Numbered from the stretch's first letter, positions 19,223 to 27,516 are shown. The stretch is DNA of 64,000 nucleotides from Geomonas agri (GCF_020179605.1 NZ_JAINZO010000001.1:2268799-2332798), one strand, 5' to 3'. Notes: a model not told the origin generated them from the letters alone. Translations and numbers: made by a program.

Positions 19223-20224
19223 TTACTGGCGCAGCGTCCCTCTGCCGGTGATGGCAGGCGAAGGGGTATCGGTGCCATGCACCTGGGAGTGACAGTCGGT
19301 GCAGCGATTGACGAAGAGTTGCTTCAGCCCTGGCGTGTTGGTGGCCAGGTGCCCGGTGTGGCACTGCAGGCACAGAAACGGCATCGCGGCATTCAGGAGG
19401 TTGTTATTCACCGACCCGTGCGGGGTATGGCAGTTCATGCAATTCTCGGTGACGTCCCCGTGCTCGAAGGCGAACGGCCCCTGTTTTTCCATGTGGCACC
19501 GGGTGCAGGTCTCCTTGGGGGTGTTGCCCCGGAGCAGGCGGTCCTGCGTCGAACCGTGCACTTCGTGACAGTCCACGCAGAACATCTTCTTCTCCCGCAA
19601 CGGATGGTGCGAAAAGAGGGAGTTTTCCGCCTGCACCTCGGGATGGCAGCTGAAGCACATCTCGGACATCTGCTGCCGGCTCACCTTCTGCTGCGGTCCC
19701 TGGTGCAGCTTATGACAGTCGAAGCAACTTACCTCGTGCAATGCGTGCGGGCTGGCATTCCAGTGGGAGAGCACGGGCATGGAGGCGGCCGAGTGGCACT
19801 TCAGGCAGATCAGGGATTGGGCCTGGGGCGGCAGGTGCATGATATCCAGGAAGGTCGAGGTATCGCACTTCTTCTTGAGGCGGGTGTTCTCCTCGCGGTC
19901 GTCGCTTAAGTGGGCGATGGCGAGGCTGCCGGGGCCGTGGCACGATTCGCAGTTGACCAGCGGCAGCCCGGTTTCCGGCTTGATCTGTTCACCGTGCAGG
20001 CTGTGGCTGAAATCGTCGGTGATCTTGTCGTGGGCGTGGCACTTGGAGACGCAGTTGTTGGTGCCAACGTACTCGGCGTCGAGGCGACCTACGATCATCT
20101 TCTCGTAATCGCGGATGGGGAGGATGGGTTTGCTTTGCTTGAGGTCGGCGCAGGAGACCGAAAGAAGGGGGAAAAGCGCCATGAGGATCACGAATTTGCC
20201 GCGGCGCAGAAGAAGTGCTGACAT
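19223..20224 (-). CDS. Decaheme-type periplasmic c cytochrome (MtrA/DmsE-like)
   Basis: The 333-residue protein has nine canonical CXXCH heme sites (CESCH, CLKCH, CFDCH, CFSCH, CVDCH, CTRCH, CMNCH, CLQCH, CTDCH) and one noncanonical first site CVSKCH with three residues between the cysteines. That would make ten hemes, matching MtrA/DmsE/PioA proteins that sit inside an MtrB-type barrel. The N-terminus has a signal peptide ending SVSCAD, a weak lipobox, so it may be a lipoprotein. It directly precedes the barrel gene and starts where the ABC ATPase gene ends. Confidence 0.88.
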   Translation of the reverse strand: MSALLLRRGKFVILMALFPLLSVSCADLKQSKPILPIRDYEKMIVGRLDAEYVGTNNCVSKCHAHDKITDDFSHSLHGEQIKPETGLPLVNCESCHGPGSLAIAHLSDDREENTRLKKKCDTSTFLDIMHLPPQAQSLICLKCHSAASMPVLSHWNASPHALHEVSCFDCHKLHQGPQQKVSRQQMSEMCFSCHPEVQAENSLFSHHPLREKKMFCVDCHEVHGSTQDRLLRGNTPKETCTRCHMEKQGPFAFEHGDVTENCMNCHTPHGSVNNNLLNAAMPFLCLQCHTGHLATNTPGLKQLFVNRCTDCHSQVHGTDTPSPAITGRGTLRQ

Positions 20225-21058
20225 CTATTCCCCCCTTATCCCCTTGGTCGTGGTGTAGATGAAACCGCGCACGATGGGATTTTCGCTATTCTTAATCTCA
20301 CGCGGCGTGCCGACCTCGACCACGGAGCCGCCGTGCATCATGGCAATCCGATCCGAGATGTACAGCGCGAAGTTCAGGTCGTGGGTCACGATGACCGTGG
20401 TGTTCTTGGTGCTTTCCTTGAGCTTCAGGATCGTGTTGGCCAGCTCGTCCGTGGTGACCGGGTCGAGTTCGGCCGTTGGCTCGTCGTACAGGATCAGGTC
20501 GGGGTTCATCGCCAGCGAACGCGCGATTGCCACGCGTTTTTTCATGCCGCCGGAAAGTTCCGAGGTGCGCAGTTCCTCCTTGCCCACCAGTCCGACCATT
20601 TCCAGCTTTTGCTTGATGATCTCGCGAACCTGCAGCTCTTTGCAGACCCTTTTCTCCCTGAGCCACAGTCCCACGTTCTCCCCTACCGTGAGGGAATTGA
20701 ACAGGGCGGAGGACTGGAACACCATGCTGTAGCGGTAATCGTGAGTCGCGGAGTGCCCCCCCTCGCCGAAGATGGGGAGGTCATCGATGTAGATCTCGCC
20801 GCTGTCGGGGGACTCCAGCTTCACAATGTGTTTCAAAAGAACACTCTTGCCGGTGCCGGACGGACCGATGATGCTGAAAGTCTCCCCAGCCTTGATCTCG
20901 AGGTTGACGTCCTTGAGCACGTGGTTGGGCCCGAAGGACTTGTTCAACTGTTCGATCCTGATGCCCACCCCCCTAGTGTCGTGCAGGTTCACTGCCCGGT
21001 GACCGTTGTCGGGGTGAAAGAAAGAGCCGGGGAGGCCGTGTTTAAGCTTCTCGAACAT
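20225..21058 (-). CDS. ABC transporter ATP-binding protein, MlaF/Ttg2A-like
   Basis: The 277-residue ATPase has Walker A GPSGTGKS, Q-loop MVFQSSALF, signature LSGGMKKR, Walker B LILYDEPTAELD and the switch histidine VTHD. The sequence is closest in style to MlaF-type lipid-transport ATPases (SSALFNSLTVGENV). An N-terminal extension of about 30 residues precedes the ATPase fold. No MlaE permease or MlaD protein lies nearby; the next gene, with no gap, is the decaheme cytochrome. Confidence 0.85.
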   Translation of the reverse strand: MFEKLKHGLPGSFFHPDNGHRAVNLHDTRGVGIRIEQLNKSFGPNHVLKDVNLEIKAGETFSIIGPSGTGKSVLLKHIVKLESPDSGEIYIDDLPIFGEGGHSATHDYRYSMVFQSSALFNSLTVGENVGLWLREKRVCKELQVREIIKQKLEMVGLVGKEELRTSELSGGMKKRVAIARSLAMNPDLILYDEPTAELDPVTTDELANTILKLKESTKNTTVIVTHDLNFALYISDRIAMMHGGSVVEVGTPREIKNSENPIVRGFIYTTTKGIRGE

Positions 21059-21240
21059 CAGTATCCTTGTGAGAACGAAGTGTCACGGCGGCCACCGTGA
21101 TAAGTTCGGCTTTGCCAGTAAATACTGTCACCTGCCATTGCAAAGAAGCGCGCACATACTACCAGAGTTGTAAGCCCGCTGGCAAGGGGGAATATTTGAG
21201 GACACTTAACGTTTACACAATCGCACGGGACCGGTAACAG

Positions 21241-21675
21241 TTAGAAAAGGTAGGGCGAAGGGTTGTCGAACTCCCGCCTCACCCTGAAGATGTAGATGTT
21301 CATCAGGATCAGGGCGATGGACGCAAGCAGCGTCGAGGAAAGGAGATCTCCTTCGGGGACGGGGGCCTCGGCCAGGCGCGCGTATTCGGCCGCTGGAATC
21401 AGGGAGAGGTTGACCCATGCATTGCAGATGTCGAGCAGGTTGTAGCCGATCAGTAGCCACACGGTGAGACGCTGCCGCTTGAGCACCCCGAGCAGCAGGT
21501 ACAGCGAGATCAGGCTGTCGCAAAAAACGAAGCGTTGGGCGGTCCCTCCCTGGTACAGAGTCCCCATGAAGGGAAAAGGGTTGCCGTAACTGGAGAAGCA
21601 GAGCAGCAGCGAGAACGAGGTGAGCAGGACCAGGGGCCACAGCGAGGCGGGGCGCCTGCCGTTTTCATCGGGCAT
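21241..21675 (-). CDS. Small integral membrane protein, unknown
   Basis: The 144-residue protein has about four hydrophobic segments (from near LWPLVLLTSFSLLLCF to LLASIALILMNIYIF). No family is recognised. The start at 21675 has a GGGG stretch upstream. It lies 42 bases downstream of the CoA-binding protein gene on the same strand and ends the acuC cluster. Confidence 0.65.
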   Translation of the reverse strand: MPDENGRRPASLWPLVLLTSFSLLLCFSSYGNPFPFMGTLYQGGTAQRFVFCDSLISLYLLLGVLKRQRLTVWLLIGYNLLDICNAWVNLSLIPAAEYARLAEAPVPEGDLLSSTLLASIALILMNIYIFRVRREFDNPSPYLF

Positions 21676-21717
21676 GGGGCACCCCGCCGTTTTCGCTACC
21701 AAAACGAAGCAACAGTA

Positions 21718-22122
21718 TCAACGCCGCACCGCCTTGACGTGCTCCTTCAACATGCAGCGGTCCATCACCACCTCAAGGCCCGCCTCGCGGGCGCGTTGCG
21801 CGGCCTCTTGGTGGACCACCCCTTCCTGCAGCCAGACCACCTTGGCTCCTTTGGCAATGGCCTGCTCCACGATTTCCGGCACGAACTCGGAGCGGCGGAA
21901 CACGTCGACGATCTCGACCGGCTCCGGGATGTCGGCCAGGGTCGGGTAGCTCTTCTCGCCGAAGACCTCCGCGACGGCGGGGTTCACCGGAATGATGCGG
22001 TAGCCGGCCCGCTTGAGATAGGCGGCGACCTCGTGACTGGGCTTGCCGGCGTCGGGGGAAAGCCCCACCACGGCGACGGTACGGTACTTGGTCAGTATCT
22101 CTTTGATGTCAGGAACTTGCAT
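21718..22122 (-). CDS. CoA-binding domain protein (YccU-like)
   Basis: The 134-residue protein is a single Rossmann-type CoA_binding_2 domain with VAVVGLSPDAGKPSHEVA at the N-terminus and VWLQEGVVHQEAA later, both typical of the family. Members bind CoA derivatives, and their role is undefined. GGGAGG lies five bases before the ATG at 22122; a GTG six bases upstream is less likely. Its position near an AcuC-type deacetylase suggests a link to acyl-CoA or acetylation metabolism. Confidence 0.85.
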   Translation of the reverse strand: MQVPDIKEILTKYRTVAVVGLSPDAGKPSHEVAAYLKRAGYRIIPVNPAVAEVFGEKSYPTLADIPEPVEIVDVFRRSEFVPEIVEQAIAKGAKVVWLQEGVVHQEAAQRAREAGLEVVMDRCMLKEHVKAVRR

Positions 22123-22272
22123 GAGCACCTCCCTTGGAAACCGAGTCAGGATACATTGTTGTGACTGCGCGATGCCGACAGCTGGCGCCGAGCAAACGAA
22201 GCCAGGCGGTCAATTTCTTTCTCTGCGTCCTTCGCTGGTGTTTTGCAATCTTCAAGTAACCGCTTTCCCCGT

Positions 22273-22368
22273 CTACCGTTTGCGCATACCGCTCAGGGCG
22301 ACGAAGAAGAAGATTACCGCCATTACGCCGGCGATAAAGATCCAATCTGCCGGGCTGAATCCGAACAT
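22273..22368 (-). CDS. 31-residue single-span membrane protein
   Basis: A 31-codon frame begins MFGFSPADWIFIAGVMAVI, continues as a hydrophobic helix and ends with SGMRKR. AGGAGGAGTC lies directly before the ATG, the strongest ribosome site in the area. A short N-terminal tail, one helix and a basic C-terminus predict a positive-inside single-span protein. It lies between the TPR gene and the CoA-binding gene, 8 bases after the TPR stop. No known family is recognised. Confidence 0.65.
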   Translation of the reverse strand: MFGFSPADWIFIAGVMAVIFFFVALSGMRKR

Positions 22369-22376
22369 GACTCCTC

Positions 22377-23321
22377 CTACTGTTCCAGTTGCTGCAGTGT
22401 GGCCTTGGCCTCTGCAAAATCGGGATTGATCTTCAGGGCCTGGCGCAGGTAGAAGCGGGCGTCACCGGCTGCGCCCAGGTCCTTGCAGCAGAGCGCCAGG
22501 AGGTACGGTATCTCGGCCATGGGGAACTCCAGGGCGAACCAGGCGTCGGCCATGACGTCGTTCAGGATGGCGGTCGCCTCCTGGTAGCCGCCGTCCTCAC
22601 GCAGGGCCATGGCCCCCGCGATCGCCTCCAGGTAGTCCACCGCGGGCACCCGGGGCACCTCGCCCCGCTCAATCCGCTCCAGACGCGCCCTCAGCTCGGC
22701 CTGGGCTTTCGCCTCGACCTGGGGCAGGAGTGTGTTCCAGAGCGCGGCAGCCTTGTCGTACTTGCCCAAGAGGAACGAGACCTCGGCAAGGGTGGTGAGG
22801 CAGCGCGGCTGGTCACCACCCAGTTCACGGGCCCGGTCCAGGTACCCCTCGGCCTTGAACAGGGTGACCGTGGAGAGGTGAAGGGCGGAGAACCGGCAGG
22901 CCTGCTCCAAAAGGGTGGCACCGATCTCCAGCGGGAAGTGCGCATTCTCCGGCTCAATCAGGGCGAAGATGCGCAACAGCTTAACGCGCCGCTCCAGGTA
23001 GGGAACCTCGACGTCCTTTTCACCAAGCATCAGGATGTGGCTGGCCAGCTCGGACACGTAATGCGGGTATCCCTTGAGCATCTCCGCGTAGAGTTCGCAG
23101 CAGCGGCAGCCGGGGTCCATGCGTAAGGCCTGGTACACGCCGCGCCCGACAGCGTCGTAGCCGGGTAGTTGCCCCTCCAGCGCCTTGTAGTCGTCGTCCA
23201 AAAGCGGGATCTGCTCCGGCCCGATGGTGAAGGACACCTTGCCGTCCAACCCGCTCACCGTGGTCCCCGCGGGGGGACGGTAGTAGGTAATGCCAGTGAG
23301 GGGGGTCATCTCTCTTTCCAT
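22377..23321 (-). CDS. Tetratricopeptide-like protein
   Basis: The 314-residue soluble protein has helical repeats typical of TPRs: ARFYLRQALKINPDFAEAKA at the C-terminus and earlier YLDRARELGG and LLGKYDKAAALWNTLL. A CRCCELY cysteine cluster lies near residue 80. No enzymatic motif is visible, so a scaffolding role is likely. The start at 23321 has AAGGAG eight bases upstream; a longer frame to 23450 lies in the upstream gene. It overlaps the end region of its upstream neighbour slightly in coordinates only (stop at 23342). Confidence 0.7.
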   Translation of the reverse strand: MEREMTPLTGITYYRPPAGTTVSGLDGKVSFTIGPEQIPLLDDDYKALEGQLPGYDAVGRGVYQALRMDPGCRCCELYAEMLKGYPHYVSELASHILMLGEKDVEVPYLERRVKLLRIFALIEPENAHFPLEIGATLLEQACRFSALHLSTVTLFKAEGYLDRARELGGDQPRCLTTLAEVSFLLGKYDKAAALWNTLLPQVEAKAQAELRARLERIERGEVPRVPAVDYLEAIAGAMALREDGGYQEATAILNDVMADAWFALEFPMAEIPYLLALCCKDLGAAGDARFYLRQALKINPDFAEAKATLQQLEQ

Positions 23322-23341
23322 GAAACGCACTCCTTTTTCCG

Positions 23342-24145
23342 CTAACGCTCCCGCCCGGGAAACGTGTTGACACCGGCATGCACGCCGATGGTCTTGTAGA
23401 TGCGCACCTCGTCCCAGGGCTCGTCGAGGATGCCGTCGTGGATGGCCCAACTGCGCCCCAGTACGCTTTTTTCCATTCCCGGCCGCCGGAACGGGGTGGA
23501 GCCGTCCAGCCTCCGGTACAGGATGCCGCCCGGTGCAAAGCCGGCGTCGATCTCCTGCATCAGTCTCTTGCCCACCGTATAGTCGAAGCCGTACTTCTCG
23601 TAGCGGATCGCGTTGTCGTAGGTGAGGGGCTCGCCGACGATGAGCTGCATCCCGAGCGCCTCAGTGAAGCGCTCGAGAAGAGGCAGAAACTCGCCAAACA
23701 TCCTCAGGCCGCGCCGGGTCTGGTTCGGGAAGAGCCCTGCCTCCATGGCGCGTTCCTCTTCCGCCAGGTTGCGCCCGAGGGTCGCGAAGATGTTGTTTTT
23801 CCCGTGCTCGTCGAGGTCCACGTCGTAACGCGGCGCCGTCGGATCCGCTATGGTGCAGAAGGAGAGCTCCATCTGGCCGTGATGCGTATCGCAAAGCTCC
23901 AGGAAGAACACCGGATCACGGTCCTCGCAAGCCCGGCGGGCTACCAGGCGCAGAAAGCGCAGTCCCTCAGGTGCGATCACCTCGACGCTGCCCCGGTCCC
24001 GGATCAACTCCAGCAGGCGCTCGGGGAGAAGTGACCGGTAGATCGCCTCCTTCTCCACGGCAGGCAACCGGTTAATGTCGTACAGGGAGAAAAGCTGCCT
24101 TCCCCCGCTGTCGATCAACACCTTATGTCCGGTAGTGTTTGCCAT
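23342..24145 (-). CDS. Unknown protein coupled to AcuC
   Basis: The 267-residue soluble protein is not recognised. Visible features are an N-terminal region with the charged stretch YDINRLPAVEKEAIYRSLL, a central FFLELCDTHHGQMELSF and a C-terminal WDEVRIYKTIGVH. There is no ribosome site before its ATG, but it begins 23 bases inside the acuC gene, so translational coupling is likely. Together with acuC and the TPR gene it forms a compact three-gene unit, which suggests a partner or substrate of the deacetylase. Confidence 0.65.
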   Translation of the reverse strand: MANTTGHKVLIDSGGRQLFSLYDINRLPAVEKEAIYRSLLPERLLELIRDRGSVEVIAPEGLRFLRLVARRACEDRDPVFFLELCDTHHGQMELSFCTIADPTAPRYDVDLDEHGKNNIFATLGRNLAEEERAMEAGLFPNQTRRGLRMFGEFLPLLERFTEALGMQLIVGEPLTYDNAIRYEKYGFDYTVGKRLMQEIDAGFAPGGILYRRLDGSTPFRRPGMEKSVLGRSWAIHDGILDEPWDEVRIYKTIGVHAGVNTFPGRER

Positions 24146-25280
24146 AGTCGCCGATCAGGACCGGGAAGATGTGGTCGCGCACGTAGGCGATGCTCTTTTC
24201 CACCGCGTCGAGCGCCCGGTTGCGGTCGTCTTCCTCGGCCCAGTGCATGGCGTCGAGGAGCATCCGGTGCGGGTAGCCAAGCTGTGAGATCAATTCGACA
24301 AAGGAAGCGGGTAGCCGCGGGGCAAGCTCCCGGTCGTTCATGATGCCCCAGGCGATGGTCCAGGCCCGCGCCACGTTCATCTGGTCGTACCCCCCTCCCC
24401 CCACGGCGACCCAGGGGATCTCCAGGGCGCGCAGTTTCCTCATTATATAGGAATAGGCGTGGGTGGTCACCTCGAGACGGGTGAGCGGGTCAGTCCTGAA
24501 GGTATCCGCCCCAAGCTGGGTAAAGAGGACGTCCGGGTCGAAAGCGGCGATCAGGGGGAAGGCGACCTCGTCGAAGGCCTTCATGAACAAGGCATCGTCG
24601 GTGTGGGCCAACAGCGGGAGGTTAACCGAGTACCCCTGCCCCGCTCCCTCGCCGGTCTCGTTCTCGAACCCGGTCCCGGGAAAGAAGTAGACCCCGCTTT
24701 CGTGCAGAGAGATGGTGAGCACGCGGTCGTCACCGTAGAAGGCGTTCTGCACCCCGTCGCCGTGGTGGGCGTCCAGGTCCAGATAGACAACCGTCTTTCC
24801 CTGTTCCAGGAGGTAGTTGATGGCGACTACCGCATCGTTCAGGTAGGAGAAGCCTGATGCCCGCCCCGCCTGGGCGTGATGGTAGCCCCCCAGCGGGTTG
24901 AAGGCGGCATCGTACCCTTCATCGGCAACCAGGCGCGCCGCCTCCAGCGTGCCGGAGACCCCGAGGCAGGCCCAGTCGTAAACGCCAGGAAAGACAGGAT
25001 TCTCCACGTCGCCGAGGCCGTAGCGGAAGTCCGCTCTTGGTTCCTCCGCCGCGCTGAACTCCCGCAACCGGTCCAGGTAGTCGGCGCGGTGCGCCCCCAA
25101 AAGCTGCGATTCGTTCACCGGACGGGGCCGCACCTCGGTCATGCCGGGGAGGCTCAGCAGTCCGTAAGCGCCCATCAGGTCACGCGCCAAGCGGTAACGC
25201 TGCACCTTGAACGGGTGCTGTTCACCATAGCAGTACCCGGACAGGTCGGTACAGGCGATGAGTGCGGTTTTGCGCGACAA
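24123..25280 (-). CDS. acuC: Histone-deacetylase family protein (AcuC-like)
   Basis: The 385-residue enzyme has the full HDAC motif set: GYHHAQAGRASGFSYLND with the His pair, YLDLDAHHGDGVQ with the zinc-binding Asp and His, ISLHESG, FTQLGADTFRTDPL with the second zinc Asp, and VAVGGGGYD. AcuC-type enzymes deacetylate proteins such as acetyl-CoA synthetase. The start is TTG at 25280 with GGAGG seven bases upstream; the frame to 25337 lacks a site. The acs gene is not in the window. Confidence 0.9.
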   Translation of the reverse strand: MSRKTALIACTDLSGYCYGEQHPFKVQRYRLARDLMGAYGLLSLPGMTEVRPRPVNESQLLGAHRADYLDRLREFSAAEEPRADFRYGLGDVENPVFPGVYDWACLGVSGTLEAARLVADEGYDAAFNPLGGYHHAQAGRASGFSYLNDAVVAINYLLEQGKTVVYLDLDAHHGDGVQNAFYGDDRVLTISLHESGVYFFPGTGFENETGEGAGQGYSVNLPLLAHTDDALFMKAFDEVAFPLIAAFDPDVLFTQLGADTFRTDPLTRLEVTTHAYSYIMRKLRALEIPWVAVGGGGYDQMNVARAWTIAWGIMNDRELAPRLPASFVELISQLGYPHRMLLDAMHWAEEDDRNRALDAVEKSIAYVRDHIFPVLIGDYGKHYRT

Positions 25281-25450
25281 CGGGGAACCTCCGGCGAAAG
25301 TGTGGACAAATTTACCCGTTGGCTGTTTACAGGTCAACCTTTAAATCCTGCCCACGGCTTAGGCACTGCTGCCCATTTTACAGGCAAACTAGCGCGACGC
25401 TCTCATTAGCGAAGAACTGCCACCAATGTTATTTCAAAGAGATATCGGCT

Positions 25451-25466
25451 TGGCAAACTGCTTGCT
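25451..25466 (+). promoter_or_regulatory. Sigma-54 promoter of amtB
   Basis: TGGCAAACTGCTTGCT matches the sigma-54 consensus TGGCACGN4TTGCW with exact spacing between the -24 GG (25452-25453) and the -12 GC (25464-25465). It lies 52 bases before the amtB ATG. Sigma-54 control of ammonium transporters through NtrC-like activators is well established. Confidence 0.8.
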
Positions 25467-25518
25467 TGTGTGTGGCGTTCTCCAACGACGGGGAGCGAGA
25501 TACCAACGGAGGTAGCAA

Positions 25519-26739
25519 ATGAACGGGATGTCGACGATGACGACTCTGGCCAACAGCAGTGATGTACTTTTCCTGATGCTCGGCGCGGTAATGGTGTTTG
25601 CCATGCACGCCGGATTCGCCTTTCTCGAAGTGGGAACGGTACGTCAGAAGAACCAGGTAAACGCCTTCGTGAAGATCCTGACCGACTGGTCCGTTTCGAC
25701 CGTGGTCTACTTCTTGATCGGCTTCCCCATCGCCTACGGCATCAGCTTCCTCAGACCGGTAAAGGAACTGCTGGGGCCGAACCAGGGCTATGACATCACC
25801 CACTACTTCTTCCTGCTCTGCTTCGCAGCCTGCATCCCGGCCATCATCTCCGGCGGCATCGCCGAACGCGCCAAGTTTTGGCCGCAGGTCATTGCTGGCG
25901 CCATCTTCGCCGGCCTCACCTATCCCCTCTTCGAATCCCTGATCTGGGGGCAGAACTGCTCCAGCCTGCAGGGGCTCTTCAAACAGTTCGGCGGTGCCGA
26001 GTTTCATGACTACGCGGGTTCCGTGGTAGTGCACTCCATCGGCGGCTGGCTCGCCCTTCCCGCCGTCCTCATCCTCGGACCGCGCATGGGACGCTACATC
26101 AAGGGCAAATCTCATCCGATCCCGATCAGCAACATCCCCTTCCTGGCCCTAGGCTCCTGGATCCTCGCCATCGGGTGGTTCGGCTTCAACGTGATGAGCG
26201 CCGGACACCTGGACAAGATCTCCGGCATCGTCGCGGTCAACTCCCTGATGGCCATGGTAGGCGGCGTGCTGGCAGCCCTCATCGCCGGCAAGAACGACCC
26301 GGGCTTCGTGCACAACGGCGCTCTCGCCGGCCTCATTGCCGTCTGCGCCGGGTCCGACATCATGCATCCGCTGTTTGCCTTCGTGACCGGCGCCATCGCC
26401 TCGGTGATCTTCGTGTACGGCTTCCACATCGAGCAGGAGAAACTCAAGATCGACGACGTGCTGGGCGTGTGGCCGCTGCACGGCATCATCGGCTCCTGGG
26501 GCGGCATCGCCGCAGGCATCTTCGGGCACGAGGCCTTGGGCGGTATGGGCGGTGTCACCTTCGTCTCCCAGTTGCTCGGTTCGCTCTCCGCCATCGTCTT
26601 CGCCCTGGTCAACGGCTTCATCGTCTACGGCGTGCTCGCCAAGACCGTGGGGATCAGGCTGAGCCAGGAGGAAGAGTTCGCCGGTGCCGACCTCTCCATC
26701 CACAGCATCGGCGCCTACCCGGAGCAGCACATCCGTTAA
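25519..26739 (+). CDS. amtB: Ammonium transporter
   Basis: The 406-residue Amt protein has eleven or so membrane spans, with the twin histidines in DYAGSVVVHSIGG and VWPLHGIIGSWGG and the family motif FAFLEVGTVRQKN. It conducts ammonium/ammonia across the inner membrane. GGAGG precedes the ATG and a sigma-54 promoter lies upstream, pointing to induction under nitrogen limitation. The usual partner glnK is not adjacent. A strong terminator follows. Confidence 0.95.
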   Translation: MNGMSTMTTLANSSDVLFLMLGAVMVFAMHAGFAFLEVGTVRQKNQVNAFVKILTDWSVSTVVYFLIGFPIAYGISFLRPVKELLGPNQGYDITHYFFLLCFAACIPAIISGGIAERAKFWPQVIAGAIFAGLTYPLFESLIWGQNCSSLQGLFKQFGGAEFHDYAGSVVVHSIGGWLALPAVLILGPRMGRYIKGKSHPIPISNIPFLALGSWILAIGWFGFNVMSAGHLDKISGIVAVNSLMAMVGGVLAALIAGKNDPGFVHNGALAGLIAVCAGSDIMHPLFAFVTGAIASVIFVYGFHIEQEKLKIDDVLGVWPLHGIIGSWGGIAAGIFGHEALGGMGGVTFVSQLLGSLSAIVFALVNGFIVYGVLAKTVGIRLSQEEEFAGADLSIHSIGAYPEQHIR

Positions 26740-26767
26740 ACCACCGTCGCACGTTGCGCAACCCAAT

Positions 26768-26797
26768 GAGGCCCCGAAACCGGGGCCTCTTTTTTTG
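26768..26797 (+). terminator. Rho-independent terminator of amtB
   Basis: The nine-base-pair stem GAGGCCCCG / CGGGGCCTC with loop AAAC is followed by eight T residues, 28 bases after the amtB stop. Confidence 0.9.
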
Positions 26798-26873
26798 TTT
26801 TGTATTTTTTAAAGAAGAATGTATTATTTGCGATGTTAATAAATTCTCATTACCGTAAAAGGCGTACCTTATC

Positions 26874-27461
26874 ATGAAGATACCCTTGGGACAGTTGCTG
26901 GTTCAGTCCGGCATCATAACGGTAAAAACATTGGATCGCGCCCTGGCGCGGCAGCAAAGCTGCGGCCTGACGCTTGGTGAAGCGCTTCTGGAGATGGGAG
27001 TGATTACCGAGGATGAGTTGCGCGAGGCGCTGGGCCAGCAGGCCCAGGCACTGGCAGAGATGAAGATCCTGCTGGTGGACGACCACTCCGCCATGAACTG
27101 CGATGTGGAAGGTGCCCTGAAGAAGGAGGGATACCAGGTTTTCATTGCGCGGGACGGGGTGGAAGGGCTAAAAATCGCCTTCTCGCAAAAGCCTGACCTG
27201 ATCCTGTGTGATGCCAGTTCCCCCAGGATGGACGGTTACGCCCTGATGCGCGCCATCAAGGCCAACCCGGCCAGTGCCGGAACTCCCATGATCCTACTTA
27301 CCTCGAAGGCGTCCCCCGAGGAGGAGCACCGCGCGCTGAAAGCCGGGTTCCACGACTTCATCGCGAAGCCGGTGATGACCATCCGCGTGGTGTCCCGGGT
27401 GAAGCGCGCCTTCGAGATCATGGACAAGTACCACGAACCCGAGGTGGCTCCCCCCGCCTGA
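26874..27461 (+). CDS. MshEN-like N-domain plus receiver protein
   Basis: This 195-residue protein has two parts. Residues 3-58 carry two copies of the pattern LGxxLLxxGxIxxxxLxxALxxQ, as in the MshEN/GspE N-terminal domain that binds cyclic-di-GMP. In the first copy the leading Arg is replaced by Pro. Residues 62-185 form a CheY-type receiver with DDH, Asp in LILCDASSPRMDG, Thr/Ser in LLTSKAS and Lys in FIAKPV. There is no output domain. The ribosome site is weak. It is downstream of amtB but separated by the terminator. Confidence 0.8.
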   Translation: MKIPLGQLLVQSGIITVKTLDRALARQQSCGLTLGEALLEMGVITEDELREALGQQAQALAEMKILLVDDHSAMNCDVEGALKKEGYQVFIARDGVEGLKIAFSQKPDLILCDASSPRMDGYALMRAIKANPASAGTPMILLTSKASPEEEHRALKAGFHDFIAKPVMTIRVVSRVKRAFEIMDKYHEPEVAPPA

Positions 27462-27478
27462 TCAGATCGACCTGCTCA

Positions 27479-27506
27479 CCCGGCAGCACCGCCTGTCGCT
27501 GCCGGG
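27479..27506. terminator. Hairpin between convergent genes
   Basis: The nine-base-pair stem CCCGGCAGC / GCTGCCGGG with a ten-base loop lies between the convergent receiver and aminotransferase genes. No T-run follows, so its strength as a terminator is uncertain. Confidence 0.5.
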
Positions 27507-27516
27507 CCCCGTCATT

